A stretch of 64,000 bases of DNA from Plantago ovata (taxonomy: Eukaryota > Streptophyta > Magnoliopsida > Lamiales > Plantaginaceae), in the NCBI GenBank assembly GCA_028274465.1, contig CM051457.1, positions 34,398,160 to 34,462,159 on the forward strand, written 5' to 3'. The notes beneath the pieces were generated by a model. The model was not told the DNA's origin. It saw only the letters and a program-made list of their open reading frames with translations, and ran no database searches. Shown piece by piece: positions 1-11,408 of the stretch. Positions within the stretch are counted from its first letter, which is position 1. Each line of letters starts with the position of its first letter. A program made the position numbers and the translations under genes.

Positions 1-532
1 CAGGTTAGTTCTTTGCTTTTATTTATCTATTTTCTTTCTTTTTATTTTTTCCTTCTTCTAATTTTGTTTAGTTTAATCGTGTTGATTACTCTTCAATATT
101 ATTTTCATGTTGATCCGACTAATTTTTACTCTTCCAATATCAGCGGCAACAACAGATCGTTCATTTTGCTATAAAACTTATCAAGACAATTTTGCATAAT
201 AGATGGAGAATGAGTACTAACTAAGCGGATTCTGTGTCCATATATATTAGAACGTGAGTTAGCTCAAAACATCAACATTAATTTATTTAGTAATTAACGA
301 GTTCAGCATGATATAGCATAGTAGAGTTCAACTTCAGTAGTATATTTCTTCCATATTCTAAGATACTCATTTGCTGTAGTAAGGGTATGTTCTATTCTAT
401 AAACTTGGTATATTCTTTTTGATGTTTGATGAATTAGTTTTCTTCTTCATCATGTTCCAATGGATACCGTATTATGCTTTAATATTACTCCGTCTTGTCT
501 GGATTTGTTTTTCATAACATTATACTTTATCT
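1..532. other. AT-rich intergenic DNA, no gene seen
   Basis: No convincing coding frame, RNA gene or repeat structure is visible. The stretch ends at the 9-bp target duplication of the MULE that follows. Confidence 0.6.
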
Positions 533-541
533 AATTTATAA

Positions 542-1441
542 GGGTAAATATCATATCGTACCCCTCTTAGGACATCATTTGCATCTACAACCCTCTTAGT
601 TCCAGAATTACATTCAGGTCCACGATCCCATTTTTTTGTTGACCAAGAAATAAGTCACTATTCATTTATGTACAACCAAACATGACCTTACTCTTTTTAT
701 TTTATTTTTATTTTTCTATTTCGTTTTTATTCCTCGTCTTCTTCTTCATCTCCGACTACAACTCCGATTCTGGAGCTTTGCAGCCCTAGATCGGAGCTGT
801 AAAGCTCTAGAATCGGAGCTTTACAGCTCCAGCTCGGAGCTGTTAACAGCACCGATTAGGGGCTGTTACAGCTCCAAATTCGGAGCTGTAAAGCTCCAGA
901 ATCGGGTTTGTTTACAGCTCCGAATTTGGAGCTGTAACAGCCCTAAATCGGGGCTGCTACAGCTCCGATTTGGAGAGGTGTAACAGCTCCAAATCGGAGC
1001 TGCACCTGCAAACAGTTCCGATTTGGAGCTGTAGCAGCCCCAAATCTTTTTCTTTTTTTTTACCTTAAGTTTTTAGTAACTTAGGACTTATGTTGAAATA
1101 TAATTTTTTTAGGGTTTTAAATAATTGTTTAGACCATTTTGAAATATTGTAAAATTATTTGGGTTCGTTTTTAAATAAATAGTGTTAATTGTGTAAAAAT
1201 GAAAATATTTGGGTTAAAAGTTGAATAAACAAAAATCAAATTGTTTGGTCAACCAAAAAATCCGATAATTGACCAAGGGTAAAAAAGTACTTTCGATGAA
1301 TAAGTTCGCGAAAAGTCAAGTTCGTGGATCGAGATGTAATTAATATTATCTAACAAGGTAGTAGATGCAAACTTCGGATCGACTAATGAGGGGCTAGATG
1401 TAATTAAAATCACTAACAGGGATATCATATACAAATGACTC
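542..1441. mobile_element. Non-autonomous Mutator-like element (MULE), 900 bp
   Basis: The element is flanked by a perfect 9-bp direct repeat, AATTTATAA, at 533-541 and 1442-1450. Nine base pairs is the usual target duplication of MULEs. The ends form a long, degenerate terminal inverted repeat. Both ends, read inward, share an ATATCATAT/ATATGATAT block, an ACCCCTCTTAG-like block, a GCATCTAC block, CCACGA and GGTTGACCAA in the same order over about 120 bp. No transposase frame is present, so it is a non-autonomous copy. The middle holds an array of short palindromes, described separately. The class call rests on TSD length and TIR style, not on a transposase. Confidence 0.75.
755..1050. repeat. 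Array of GGAGCTGT/ACAGCTCC palindromic units inside the MULE
   Basis: About ten irregular units built from GGAGCTGTAACAGC and its complement, mixed with AATCGG/CCGATT, fill roughly 290 bp. Neighbouring units are often inverted, so the array could form many alternative hairpins. Base composition is far more GC-rich than the flanks. No reading frame runs through it. Confidence 0.8.
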
Positions 1442-1450
1442 AATTTATAA

Positions 1451-2365
1451 TTTTGGCTATGCTCTGTGCGTAACCATTATTTATGTTTGACTGTGCGAGA
1501 TTATATTTTGCGCCGCTATATTCCACGATGAGGTACGTGCCGGTTGATATCATGTCGCTATCTCGTTAGGGTTACAACTCCCTTTTTTTTAAAAAGAAAA
1601 TAATTTCACAAACGAAATCAATTATTTTTTTTTTTTGCTCAAACTGAAATAATAAAACCTACTCAAGAGAGTACTACGCTACGAGGACACGGTCCTCTAC
1701 ATCTTTATTTAAAAAGAAAATCAATTATTAGGTACATGCATGGCTCTTCAGAATTTATATGGCCGTATTATCGTATTGTACCAAAATTACACCGCAAGTT
1801 CCAACCGAAAACAAGATTAACGTTCTTCAGTTCACATCAGCATGATGATGTTTTACAAGTAATTACACTTTTATTAAGGAATATCCGACTAATATTCCAA
1901 AATGCAACTATACAAGAAATAATCCTTAGTTCCAATTGAACTTGGAATTAGGACAATACAAAAGAGAATGACTAAATGACAGATAGTAAAGCTATATAGA
2001 ATTTTATATTGTAAATTCAACTTCGTGCCGATCTAAAATTAGATTATAAACTTACAATTATATCCATTATAATTAAGAAAAAATCAAGTTTACCTCGTAC
2101 GATTGAACTTTTGTGTCAAGTGTTGATTTCTTCATTATTTAAGAAAATTAAAAAATTTATGACAGTTACTCAATATTTAACCAAATGGATCATACTTTTT
2201 GACGACATTGTGGCCTTCTCACAAGCTAATTTGTGAGATCTTATTCGTGGTGCTGAAATTCAATGAAAAGTACACAATCAATAATTTATAACTTTTTGAA
2301 GCATTTTTTTTAATTTTTTAATTTCTATTTCCTAAAATGTTTGTTTTGATCTTTTGTATATGGGT
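1451..2365. other. AT-rich intergenic DNA, no gene seen
   Basis: The open frames here are short and have no recognisable domain. Poly-T and poly-A runs are common. Nothing supports a gene. Confidence 0.55.
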
Positions 2366-2471
2366 CAGGGCCCAAGCCTGGCCTGGCCCATGACAGGCGG
2401 GGCCTGGGCCTGGGCCAAAAGTGTCGGTCCACGACCGTGCCTCTGGCAGCCCGGTCCATTGCCATCCCTAG
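2366..2471. mobile_element. GC-rich hAT-like terminus (fragment)
   Basis: A compact GC-rich block of GGCCTGG/GGCCCA repeats ends in CATTGCCATCCCTA. Read on the minus strand it starts TAGGGATGGCAATGG, a start shared by many plant non-autonomous hAT elements that carry GGCCC-rich subterminal DNA. The opposite terminus was not found, so this is probably a truncated end. It abuts the 3' side of the LINE remnant. Confidence 0.4.
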
Positions 2472-5400
2472 TCAGGATTAACAAAAGGTAAAGCACCTAC
2501 CCCATCGCTATCACAAATGGCATCATATATAGGCCAGCACATGAGCTACTTTATTACAATCTTTTGGAACAAAAGAAAAAGAAATAGACAAAAACTGAGC
2601 TGCCAGCTCTTTAATGTCATCCACAATCTCACCAACAAGAGAAAAAAGAAGAATCCAAGAAATTTATTTTCTCTACTAAAGCACAACTATCAAGCTCAAC
2701 CTTACCTTTAACAAACCATGTTGTGATGCCATCAATAAACCTTCCTTAACCGCCAAAGCTTCAGCGGTCTCAAGCAACTAAATATAGGGAAACTCCTTAT
2801 GTACCATCGTTGTATTGTGCTACCTGGCCCTCTAATTACACAATCCACTTTAACACCATGTCCATTGACCTTCGCTGCATCTATATTAAGCTTAAACATC
2901 CCCACCCCAGGTGGCTGCCAAACTGCTTCAACTCCAGGCGTGTTACCTTGCTACTGTCGCACCTAAGCAGCCTGATACGTACATGCACAATTATTGTCGT
3001 GCAAATTGAACCAGCTCCAACGGATCCTGACATGCAACCCCATCGGGCTCATGAATTTGTTTATTCCTAAGAAACCACAGACACCATCAAGACACAATAA
3101 CCTGCTAAACTATTGTGATGTCTAGCAAACTCTGCAATCTATCCATCAAACTCCACACACAAGGAAAATATGAAGATAATAAAGAATGAGGAATATTATC
3201 ATGTAACACCCAAAACCAGATCTCGCATAATGAAAAACTCGGACAACATGCAAGACAGACTCAACTCCACAATTACAAACTGGGCATGTAACATCCACAT
3301 TAATTCCTCGATGACTCAGACGGCTATAAACTGGAAGGGAATTATGTAGAACTCGCCACAATTCTTTTTTTAATTTTATTGGGCAAACCCAACTTCCATA
3401 TCAAGTCCACTCCACCATATCAGACCCACTAGTAAAACCAACTACACCTTGGTGATAAAAGCGAACAATATCACGTTCAAGATAATAAGTAGACCGAACA
3501 GTATACACAACAAAATGAGAAAAATGCCAAACACGCACATTTTCCCTATTTAAGGATGGAACAAGAATTTGCAAAATAGCATTAGCATCATCAACCCAAA
3601 ATAAACCACAGACCAGATCCATATCCCACCGAGAACCATGTACTTTAAGCAAACCAACAACCTTGGTGTGCTCCATCTGTATAGAATCAGGTGTTGTAGG
3701 CCTAAAACCATGATCACTAGGAATTCGATTATCATTCCAATCATCAATAGACAAACCTTTACCAACGCTCCATCAAACCCCGCCTCCTAACCAACTCCAA
3801 AGAACCGCACATACTTTAAAAGCATTTGACTTAAAACCAGACTCAAGGATATCACAACTTGAAAAATATTTAGCTTTCAACACCCTACTAAGCAAAGACT
3901 CTAGAAACTGAATCACACGCCAAACCTGTTTCCCAAGCATAGCTAAATTAAAGGATTGCAAATCTCTTAAACCTAACCCACCATCCCTTTTACTATCAAA
4001 AAGATTATGCCAAGTCACCCAATGAATTTTCCTATCCAACCCATTACCCCACCAAAATTTCCAATAAGAGACACAATTTCATGAAGTAAATGATCTTGTA
4101 GGTTAAAAAAAATCAACACATAAGTAGGTATAGCTTGTAACACAAATTTGATAAGGACCTCCTTCCCAGCCTTAGACAAATATTTATTCTCATACCCCTG
4201 AATTTTACTCCAAACTTTCTCCCTAAGCCAATTAAAAATCTCCCTTTTTGACCTACACATTTCTATTGGAAGTCCTAGATACTTCTCATGTTTTTCAACA
4301 ACCCTTACTAGCAAAATAGCTCTAATCTCCTCCACCCTCTCATTGTCTGCATTTTTACTTAACATTACTATAAACTTCTCCAAATTAATTTCTTGACCAG
4401 ACGCAAGACTACTTTCAAGCAAGGACACAATTTCCATATCTCTAACTCAGGAGAAGCTTGACAAACAAAAAGTGTCATCAGCAAACAACAAATGAGATAT
4501 CCTTGGTGCTGAAGGGGTAACAGCTACACCCTTAATCACCTCCCTCTCTTTTGCATCTCGAATTAAGGATCTAAAGCTTCGGTAACAAATAGAAATAGAT
4601 AAGGTAAAAGAGATCACCTTGACGAATCCATCTCTCTGGATGAAATGGGCTAAGAGGATCACCATTAAGTAAAACAGAATACGATACCGTGCCCACACAG
4701 ATCATAATAAGTTGAACAAAAGACTCATGGACACCAACCTAACCAACACTTTCTCCAAAACAATCCATCCGACCCTATCCTACGCCTTACTCATATCAAT
4801 CTTTATGGTCATACACATCCCTGCCCTGACTCTTCTACTTTAAATAATGGCTAATTTCATAAGCAACAAGCATGTTGTCTGCTATTTACCGATTAGGAAC
4901 AAAAGCAGACTGTGTTTCAGCAATGATGGTGGACATATGAGGTTCCAAACGATTAGTTATTGCCTTAGACAAAATTTTGAACATAACATTATTGAGGCTA
5001 ATGGGTCTGAACTAGGAAACAAAACTCAAGAGATTTACACTTCGGAATAGGAACAATATACGAGTGATTCGGGGAAGGATTCATATCACGATTATTCAAA
5101 ACACCAAGTGCACAATCAACAACATTTTTACCAACTAAAGGCCTAAAACGTTGATTAAAAAATGCAGGCATGCATATCATCAGGACCATGAGCTTTGAAA
5201 TGAAATATATGAAAAAGAACATATTTTACCTCAGTTGGCGATAACTCACGGCAAAGATCTTGGTTGATTCTAAGATCCACTTTAGCATTCTTAACCCCGA
5301 TCACATCATGAATATCCTCCCCAGTAGGTTGTCGAGACATAAAGATATTTTAGAAATACTCAGTAACTAGAAAACTCATACCCTCCCCATCTTTCAGTTC

Positions 5401-5652
5401 AAAAATCTCATTAATTTAGCTCTTGTAATAGCATATGAAAAAAGTTGTATTTCGATGCCCCTCTACCAACCATTGATTACGAGATCTTCTGATTTTAACT
5501 TACCATCTTCTTCCTAACATTACCAAAACTATTCTTCTACCAATTAATTACCCAATTCCCAACCGACAATTTTCTAAATTACCCAACAAATCCAATTTAT
5601 CTTACCATAAACGACTTACCTCTGCTTCACAGTCGCAATCCCTTGAGCCATT
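2472..5652 (-). mobile_element. LINE (L1-type) remnant, 3' part: reverse transcriptase to RNase H
   Basis: Broken reading frames on the minus strand follow the order of a plant L1 ORF2. A pre-RT segment lies near 5155-5340 (KAHGPDDMHA, compare the usual KAPGPDG). Next come VLNN and SYIVPIPK near 5090-5120, then the RT catalytic LLFADDTF near 4470-4490. KYLGLPIE and the thumb-like segment lie at 4015-4330. A zinc-binding zf-RVT segment with CPVC..C..H spacing lies near 3240-3360. A plant RNase H-like domain runs from about 2950 (WQPP..GMFKLNIDAA) to 2500 (VPKDCNKVAHVLA). Many frameshifts and stops separate these blocks, so it is dead. It is the continuation of the LINE part at 11409-13160, split by the chromovirus. 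Confidence 0.85.
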
Positions 5653-6159
5653 TGTTGTGTCTGAAGATTAATTCACGTGGCTTGAAGGGCTTTTGGTCTT
5701 TTCCATTTTAATTACAGTTTACAGTTTGGTTCATTTTTACCAATTTTCTAGTTATCTTGCCTAGTTAATTGAGCAGGTTAAAATGCTGTTATGACCTCCT
5801 ACTGCCGGTGGAGAAAACCCACAGTTGACAGTCATAACCAATTGCTTATCTATGCTGCAGAATTGGTTAGAGAAAGCAAAGAGAGAGTTTTTGTGAGGTA
5901 AATCCTCTAAACTCTAATACATTGAATCTAGCCAAATAATACAGAATTTCCTAATACAATCTTGAATTTACAGGTTATCTTCACCGGAGAAATCATCCAG
6001 CAGCTTGTTTGTTTTCTGCAAATCTTTTCCTTGTATTGAACCATAACAGTCTATGTTTTGAGTTATTTCGAACTATTAATCGACTGGAATTATTGCTTAA
6101 CATTCATATCTATTCCTTATTATTGTTCTTAGCAAATATTGTGTAGTAAGGTCACAACG
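5653..6159 (+). repeat. 5' LTR of the chromovirus
   Basis: 507 bp, starting TGTTGTGTCTG and ending GGTCACAACG. The final base differs from the expected terminal A seen in the 3' copy. It matches 10902-11408 with about six substitutions and no indels. Confidence 0.92.
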
Positions 6160-6161
6160 AG

Positions 6162-6174
6162 TGGTATCCAGAGC
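6162..6174 (+). other. Primer binding site, initiator tRNA-Met type
   Basis: TGGTATCCAGAGC lies directly after the 5' LTR. It resembles the common plant TGGTATCAGAGC site complementary to initiator tRNA-Met, with one extra C. Confidence 0.7.
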
Positions 6175-6205
6175 GAGGTTACTCTGATTGCTTAAGGTTG
6201 TGACC

Positions 6206-7849
6206 ATGACGCACGAAACCCGTATGAAGGATCTGTTCGAGACCCAACAACTCCATCAACAGGAGATCCAAACTTGTCAACAGGTCATGGAGGAATTAAA
6301 CTCTCAATTCTCGTCAAAACTGGGTACCATGAATGAAAGGATGTCGGCCTCAGATCTGAACATGATTCAACTCTCTGGCAAGGTGGATCAACTATTGATG
6401 ATGCAGCAGACGATGCAGGAATTGTTGCTGAGCAAAGAGAAGGAGAAACCCATCACTCTTGATGATGATTCTGGACCCAAAAAGGTCATCAACCCAGGTG
6501 AAACTTCTATACCCAAGAAAAACTTCACTCCTTATACTATTCCACACCTGCGTACTGAAGATAAGAGCAGTCAATATACTGATTCCTCACAACATGATAA
6601 ACAAAACTCACATATTCCACACAACCAATCCAGAGACAGTTCCTATAACAACAACCAGTTCTCATACCCTACATACCGTCTGGAATTTCCAGAATTCAAT
6701 GGTGAAAATCCTAGGTCATGGATCAGGAAAGCTACTAGGTACTTTCAGGTAAACCAAATCGATGACCCACATCGGGTAATTCATGCTTCTTATTATCTCA
6801 CGGGGTCTGCAGATCTATGGTGGTGTGAGTATGTTGAGGGGCGGTACCATATTCTGTGGGAGCAGTTTTGCAACATGTTACTTGAAAAATTCTTGAACCC
6901 AGGTCAGGAGGACATAGTGGTGGATTTTACGCAGCTAGTTCAAAAGGGAGATGTAGCTACTTATATTGAGCAATTTGAGGAGATGAAATCACTTGTTCGA
7001 GCGAAACATCCACATATCAATGAAGAGTTTTATGTTTCCTGTTTTTTGAAGGGACTTAAGGAGGAACTGAGAGTTTCAGTCCAAATGTTTAAACAAAAGT
7101 CCTTGATTCCTGCAATGAATCAAGCCAGAATGATGGAGACAACTCTAGAAGTCTGGGGCAGGAAGAACAAGATGCCCCCAAGAGTGTCTAATACAGTTAC
7201 TACTACTTACAAACAACATAACACAAGCTCAGGAAACTCTGGGAACTTGACAACCAACAAGGGAGGAGGAATGCCTATTAGGAGGTTACCTAAGGAGGAA
7301 TATGATGCTAGGAGGGCCAAAGAGCTTTGTTTCAATTGTAATGAGAAGTACAGTTATGGGCATAAATGTGCTAAATTATTTCAGATTGTTTTAGCAGAAG
7401 AAGAAGAGATTGATAGTGATACGAACCTGACTGAAGAACCACGCCAGGAAAATGTGTTGGAACAGCCCTCTAATGCGGAAATAAGCCTTCATGCGCTCCA
7501 TGGTAGCAGGACTTACAATTCATTGAAAATCGCTGGGATACACAAGAAGAAAAAACTGTCAATACTCATTGATAGTGGGAGCACCCATAGCTATTTAAAT
7601 GCAGCAACAGCTGGGGAGATTCAGTATACAGTAGAGTCTACTCCACCTTGGATTATTACCGTGGCCAATGGGGAAAGGACAGTGAGTGGGGAGAAGTGTA
7701 GCACTTTCAGTTGGCATTCTCAAGGAACTAAGTTCACTGCTGAACTTAGGATTATTCCTTTGGGTGGTTGTGATATCATTCTTGGGCATGATTGGATGTG
7801 GCAACACGATCCCGTACATTTTCACTCAAAAATAATTGCCTTATTGTGA
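6206..7849 (+). pseudogene. Chromovirus gag and aspartic protease
   Basis: Begins at an ATG 44 bp after the PBS; the in-frame codons before it contain no ATG. A coiled-coil-like N-terminus rich in Q, M and E is followed by a retrotransposon gag domain from about residue 157 (YRLEFPEFNGENPRSW). A CCHC-type knuckle follows at about residue 375 (CFNCNEKYSYGHKC). The protease has its catalytic D-S-G at about residue 456 and an ILGHDW flap-side motif near the end. The frame stops in a tail that does not fit the family. The expected continuation is one frame over, from about 7822, so a single-base indel in the A-rich stretch 7820-7832 separates it from RT. Confidence 0.85.
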
Positions 7850-9555
7850 CTAAGAATGGGCATAAATATCAATTACAAGGTGAAGGGGAGGATTCTAACC
7901 TCAGTTTCATGAGTGGCAAGGGGTTAAAGAAGCTTTTCCACAAGGCAACCCATGGCATTGTAGCCCAATTATTCCAAGTGCAGGCAACTCCTCTTGATTT
8001 TTCAGGTCCAGAAATTCAGCTGCCCTGCATTCAAAGCATATTAGAAGAATATAAGGATGTCTTTGAAGAAACTAAGACTCTTCCTCCAAGGAGACACATA
8101 GAGCATAGCATTCAACTTAAGGAAGGATCACAACCAATCTGTCAAAGGCCATATAGAGTTTCTCATGTTTTAAAGAATGAGGTAGAGAAACAAGTAGAGG
8201 AGATGTTGTCCCAAGGACTCATAAACCCTAGTTCTTGTCCTTTTGCTTCTCCAATTCTCCTAGTGAAAAAGAAAGATGCTAGTTGGCGGATGTGTGTGGA
8301 TTATAGGAAACTTAACAATATCACAATCAAGGACAAGTTTCCCATGCCGGTTATTGAAGATTTACTTTCAGAATTGAATGGGGCTGTGATTTTCTCCAAG
8401 TTGGATCTAAGGCAGGGATATTTCCAGATTAGGGTGAAAGAATCCGACAAGGCAACTACTGCTTTTGTCACTCACCATGGCCAATATGAATTCAACGTCA
8501 TGCCTTTTGGATTAACAAATGCCCCGGCCACATTCCAGAAACTCATGAACCATGTTTTTGCTACTCTTTTAAGGAAAAGTGTTCTAGTTTTCTTTGATGA
8601 TATACTAGTATATAGCAGAAACTTAGAGGACCACTGCTCACATTTGATTCAAGTCATGCAACTTTTGAGGCAACATTCATTATATGCTAAGAGAAGCAAG
8701 TGTTCATTTGCTCTTTCTCAAGTTGACTATCTAGGGTATATTATCAGTGGGGCAGGAGTTGGAACAGACCCTAGCAAGATTCAAACAATCATTGATTGGC
8801 CGTTTCCCAAGACACTTAAAGCACTTAGAGGATTCCTTGGTTTCACGGGCTACTATAGGCGTTTTTCTCCTAAGTATGGGGTTGTAGCTAGACCTCTAAC
8901 CAACATGACAAAGAAGGGGAGTTTTAAGTGGACACAAGAGGCAGAAACAACATTTCAACAATTAAAACAACAACTCATGCAAGCACCCATACTAGCTTTA
9001 CCTGATTTCTCCATTCCTTTTGAGTTGGAGACCGATGCCTGCCAAACCGGGATAGGAGCAGTCCTCATGCAGCGCGGCAGACCCATAGCATACTTCAGTC
9101 AAGCCTTGTGTCCAAAGAATCAGGCCCTGTCCACATACGAGAAGGAGTTGTTAGCCATTATGACAGCAGTAGGTAAGTGGACAAACTATCTCATTGGGGC
9201 TAAGTTTGTGATAAGAACTGATCATGCTAGTTTGAAGTTTCTCAAGGAGCAGAAAATTACTAATGCACTACAACAAAAATGGCTCTACAAGTTGATGGGG
9301 TTTGACTACACCATTGAATACAAGCCAGGAAAAGCTAATTTAGTTGCAGATGCTCTTTCCCGAAAATATGAATACATGGAAGACCAAGAAGAAGAGGATG
9401 CAACCCTCAATACCATCTCTACTCATGTCAAGCCAGTTTGGGTAGAGGAAATTCAATCCAGTTACAGAAGTGATTCGCAGGCTACTGATCTGATTTCGAG
9501 CTGTCTAGTTCATCCTGATCAACATTCTGAATATTCAGTGATTGAGGGAATTTGA
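7825..9555 (+). pseudogene. Chromovirus reverse transcriptase and RNase H
   Basis: The frame picks up at FSLKNNCLIV after the gag-protease break. RT contains WRMCVDYRKLN, FSKLDLRQGY and the catalytic VFFDDILVYS at 8587-8616 (FFDD instead of the usual YVDD or FVDD). The Ty3 RNase H follows, with ETDACQTGIGAVL at about 9028 and ALSTYEKEL further on, and a connection domain with KANLVADALSRK. It ends at a TGA in EGI where family members continue DGLLRYKGR. The next frame resumes immediately, so a one-base loss lies near 9550. Confidence 0.88.
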
Positions 9556-10160
9556 GGTATAAGGGCAGAATTGTTGTTGGGACATCAGGCCATATTAGAT
9601 TGACAATTATGAAGGCTATACATGAGTCAGCTATTGGGGGACATTCTGGCATACATGTTAGCTACTTGAGGGCCAAAGCATTATTTTATTGGAAAGGCAT
9701 GAAGAAGGACATTGAAGATTTTGTGTCAGCTTGTGACATTTGCAGAAAATGTAAAGATGACTCGGTTTCTTATCCAGGCTTGTTACAACCGTTACCCATT
9801 CCCAGCAAACCTTGGACTCATATATCAATGGATTTCATCGAGGGACTGCCTAACTCAGTAGGTAAACAAGTCATTTGGGTAATTATTGACGGCCTCACCA
9901 AATATGGACATTTTATTGCACTCTCTCACCCGTATTCAGCAGAGTCCCTTGCCAATTTATTTTTGCATCACATACACAAACTACATGGCACTCCTGAGGT
10001 CATTGTGAGTGATAGGGATGTTTTTTTTCAAAGTGATTTTTGGAAAGAGTTTTTCAAGTTGTTGGGTACAAAATTAAATATGAGCACTGCCCACCCCCCC
10101 CCCCCCCCCCAAAGTGATGGACAAACGGAACGTTTAAACCGTTGCCTAGAAACCTATTGA
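9556..10160 (+). pseudogene. Chromovirus integrase, zinc finger and catalytic core
   Basis: RYKGRIVVG is followed by an H2C2 finger (HESAIGGHSG ... CDICRKC). The DDE core follows: D in MDFIEG near 9826, the second D in VSDRD near 10009 and the E in QTERLN after 10115. A run of 17 C at 10094-10110 replaces the usual AYHPQSDGQTE lead-in and encodes a proline string. The frame ends at a TGA in a run where one T is missing, just before LRCM. Confidence 0.85.
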
Positions 10161-10873
10161 GATGCATGATTCACACAAAACCGAAATAGTGGTCTCAGTG
10201 GTTACCTTTAGCCGAATGGTGGTACAATTCCAGCTTTCACTCTGCCCTCAAGACTTCACCTTTTGAAGCTCTTTATGGGTATGCTCCACCCCAACTCTCT
10301 TTGGGTCCCTATTTACAGAGTCATGAAACAGCAGCACAAGAATTAGTCCAATCTCGACAGCATACTCTTCAATTACTCAAAGAAAATCTAGCAATTGCAC
10401 AAGAAAGGATGAAAATGTACGCAGATACTAACCGTACATATCGTGAATTTGAAGTGGGTGACTGGGTTTTTATCAAGATGCAACCTTTTCGCACCGGAAA
10501 CAATCTCCTCAAGCGTCAGACTAAGCTTTCTACCAAATACTTTGGCCCCTTCCAAGTGCTGGAACGAATTGGATCTGTTGCCTATCGATTGGATCTTCCA
10601 AAGGACTCCAGGATGCATTCCACTCTTCATGTTTCTCTGTTGAAGAAGAAGATCAAAACACGGTTCACCCCCATTCCTGTTCTTCCACCTATTAACGGTG
10701 ATGGTGTGCCTCAGACCTATCCCTTTGCTGTACTGCGCCGCCGCACTGTTCAGGTTCACAACCGGCCGTCAGAGGAGCTGCTCATTCATTGGAATGGGTA
10801 CCCACCGGAAGCAGCCACTTGGGAGAAGGTTGAATCAATTTCCAGTCAATACCCTAGCTTCAAGTTGTCTTGA
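10161..10873 (+). pseudogene. Chromovirus integrase C-terminus with chromodomain
   Basis: Continues the integrase after a one-base loss, and then meets an in-frame TAG at about 10186 where a glutamine codon is expected (KPKQW). Downstream are ALYGYAPPQ, the GPY/F-type segment (KYFGPFQVLERIGSVAYRL) and LHVSLLKK. A C-terminal chromodomain-like segment follows (ELLIHWNGYPPEAATWE), which targets integration to chromatin in chromoviruses. It ends at the TGA at 10871-10873, 28 bp before the 3' LTR. Confidence 0.85.
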
Positions 10874-10884
10874 GGACAAGACAA

Positions 10885-10901
10885 AATTGAGAGGGCGGTA
10901 T
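10885..10901 (+). other. Polypurine tract of the chromovirus
   Basis: A purine-rich stretch (AATTGAGAGGGCGGTA) lies directly before the 3' LTR, where plus-strand DNA priming takes place. Confidence 0.65.
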
Positions 10902-11408
10902 TGTTGTGTCTGAAGATTAATTCATGTGGCTTGAAGGGCTTTTGGTCTTTTCCATTTTAATTAAAGTTTACAGTTTGGTTCATTTTTACCAATTTTCTAG
11001 TTATCTTGCCTAGTTAATTGAGCAGGTTAAAATGCTGTTATGACCTCCTACTGCCGGTGGAGAAAACCCACAGTTGACAGTCATAACCAATTGCTTATCT
11101 ATGCTGCAGAATTGGTTAGAGAAAGCAAAGAGAGAGTTTTTGTGAGGTAAATCCTCTAAACTCTAATACATTGAATCTAGCCAAATAATACAGAATTTCC
11201 TAATACAATCTTGAATTTACAGGTTATCTTCACCGGAGAAATCATCCAGCAGCCTGTTTGTTTTCTGCAAATCTTTTCCTTGTATTGAACCATAACAGTC
11301 TATGTTTTGAGTTATTTCGAACTATTAATCGACTGGAATTATTGCTTAACATTCATATTTATTCCTTATTACTGTTCTTAGCAAATATTGTGTAGTAAGG
11401 TCACAACA
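10902..11408 (+). repeat. 3' LTR of the chromovirus
   Basis: 507 bp, TGTTGTG...CACAACA. It is the same length as the 5' LTR and differs from it at about six positions. Confidence 0.92.

Larger units (their letters stand above)
5653..11408 (+). mobile_element. Ty3/gypsy chromovirus, full-length, 5756 bp, coding region broken
   Basis: Two 507-bp LTRs flank a gag-protease-RT-RNase H-integrase-chromodomain body. LTR ends are TGTTGTG...CACAACA. Five-base flanks are CCATT (5648-5652) and CCACT (11409-11413), a target duplication with one mismatch. I count six substitutions between the LTRs, about 1.2%. The polyprotein has at least three frame losses and one nonsense codon, so this copy is not autonomous. 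Its compact size and C-terminal chromodomain suggest a small chromovirus clade such as Reina or Galadriel; clade choice is uncertain. It sits inside the minus-strand LINE. Confidence 0.92.
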
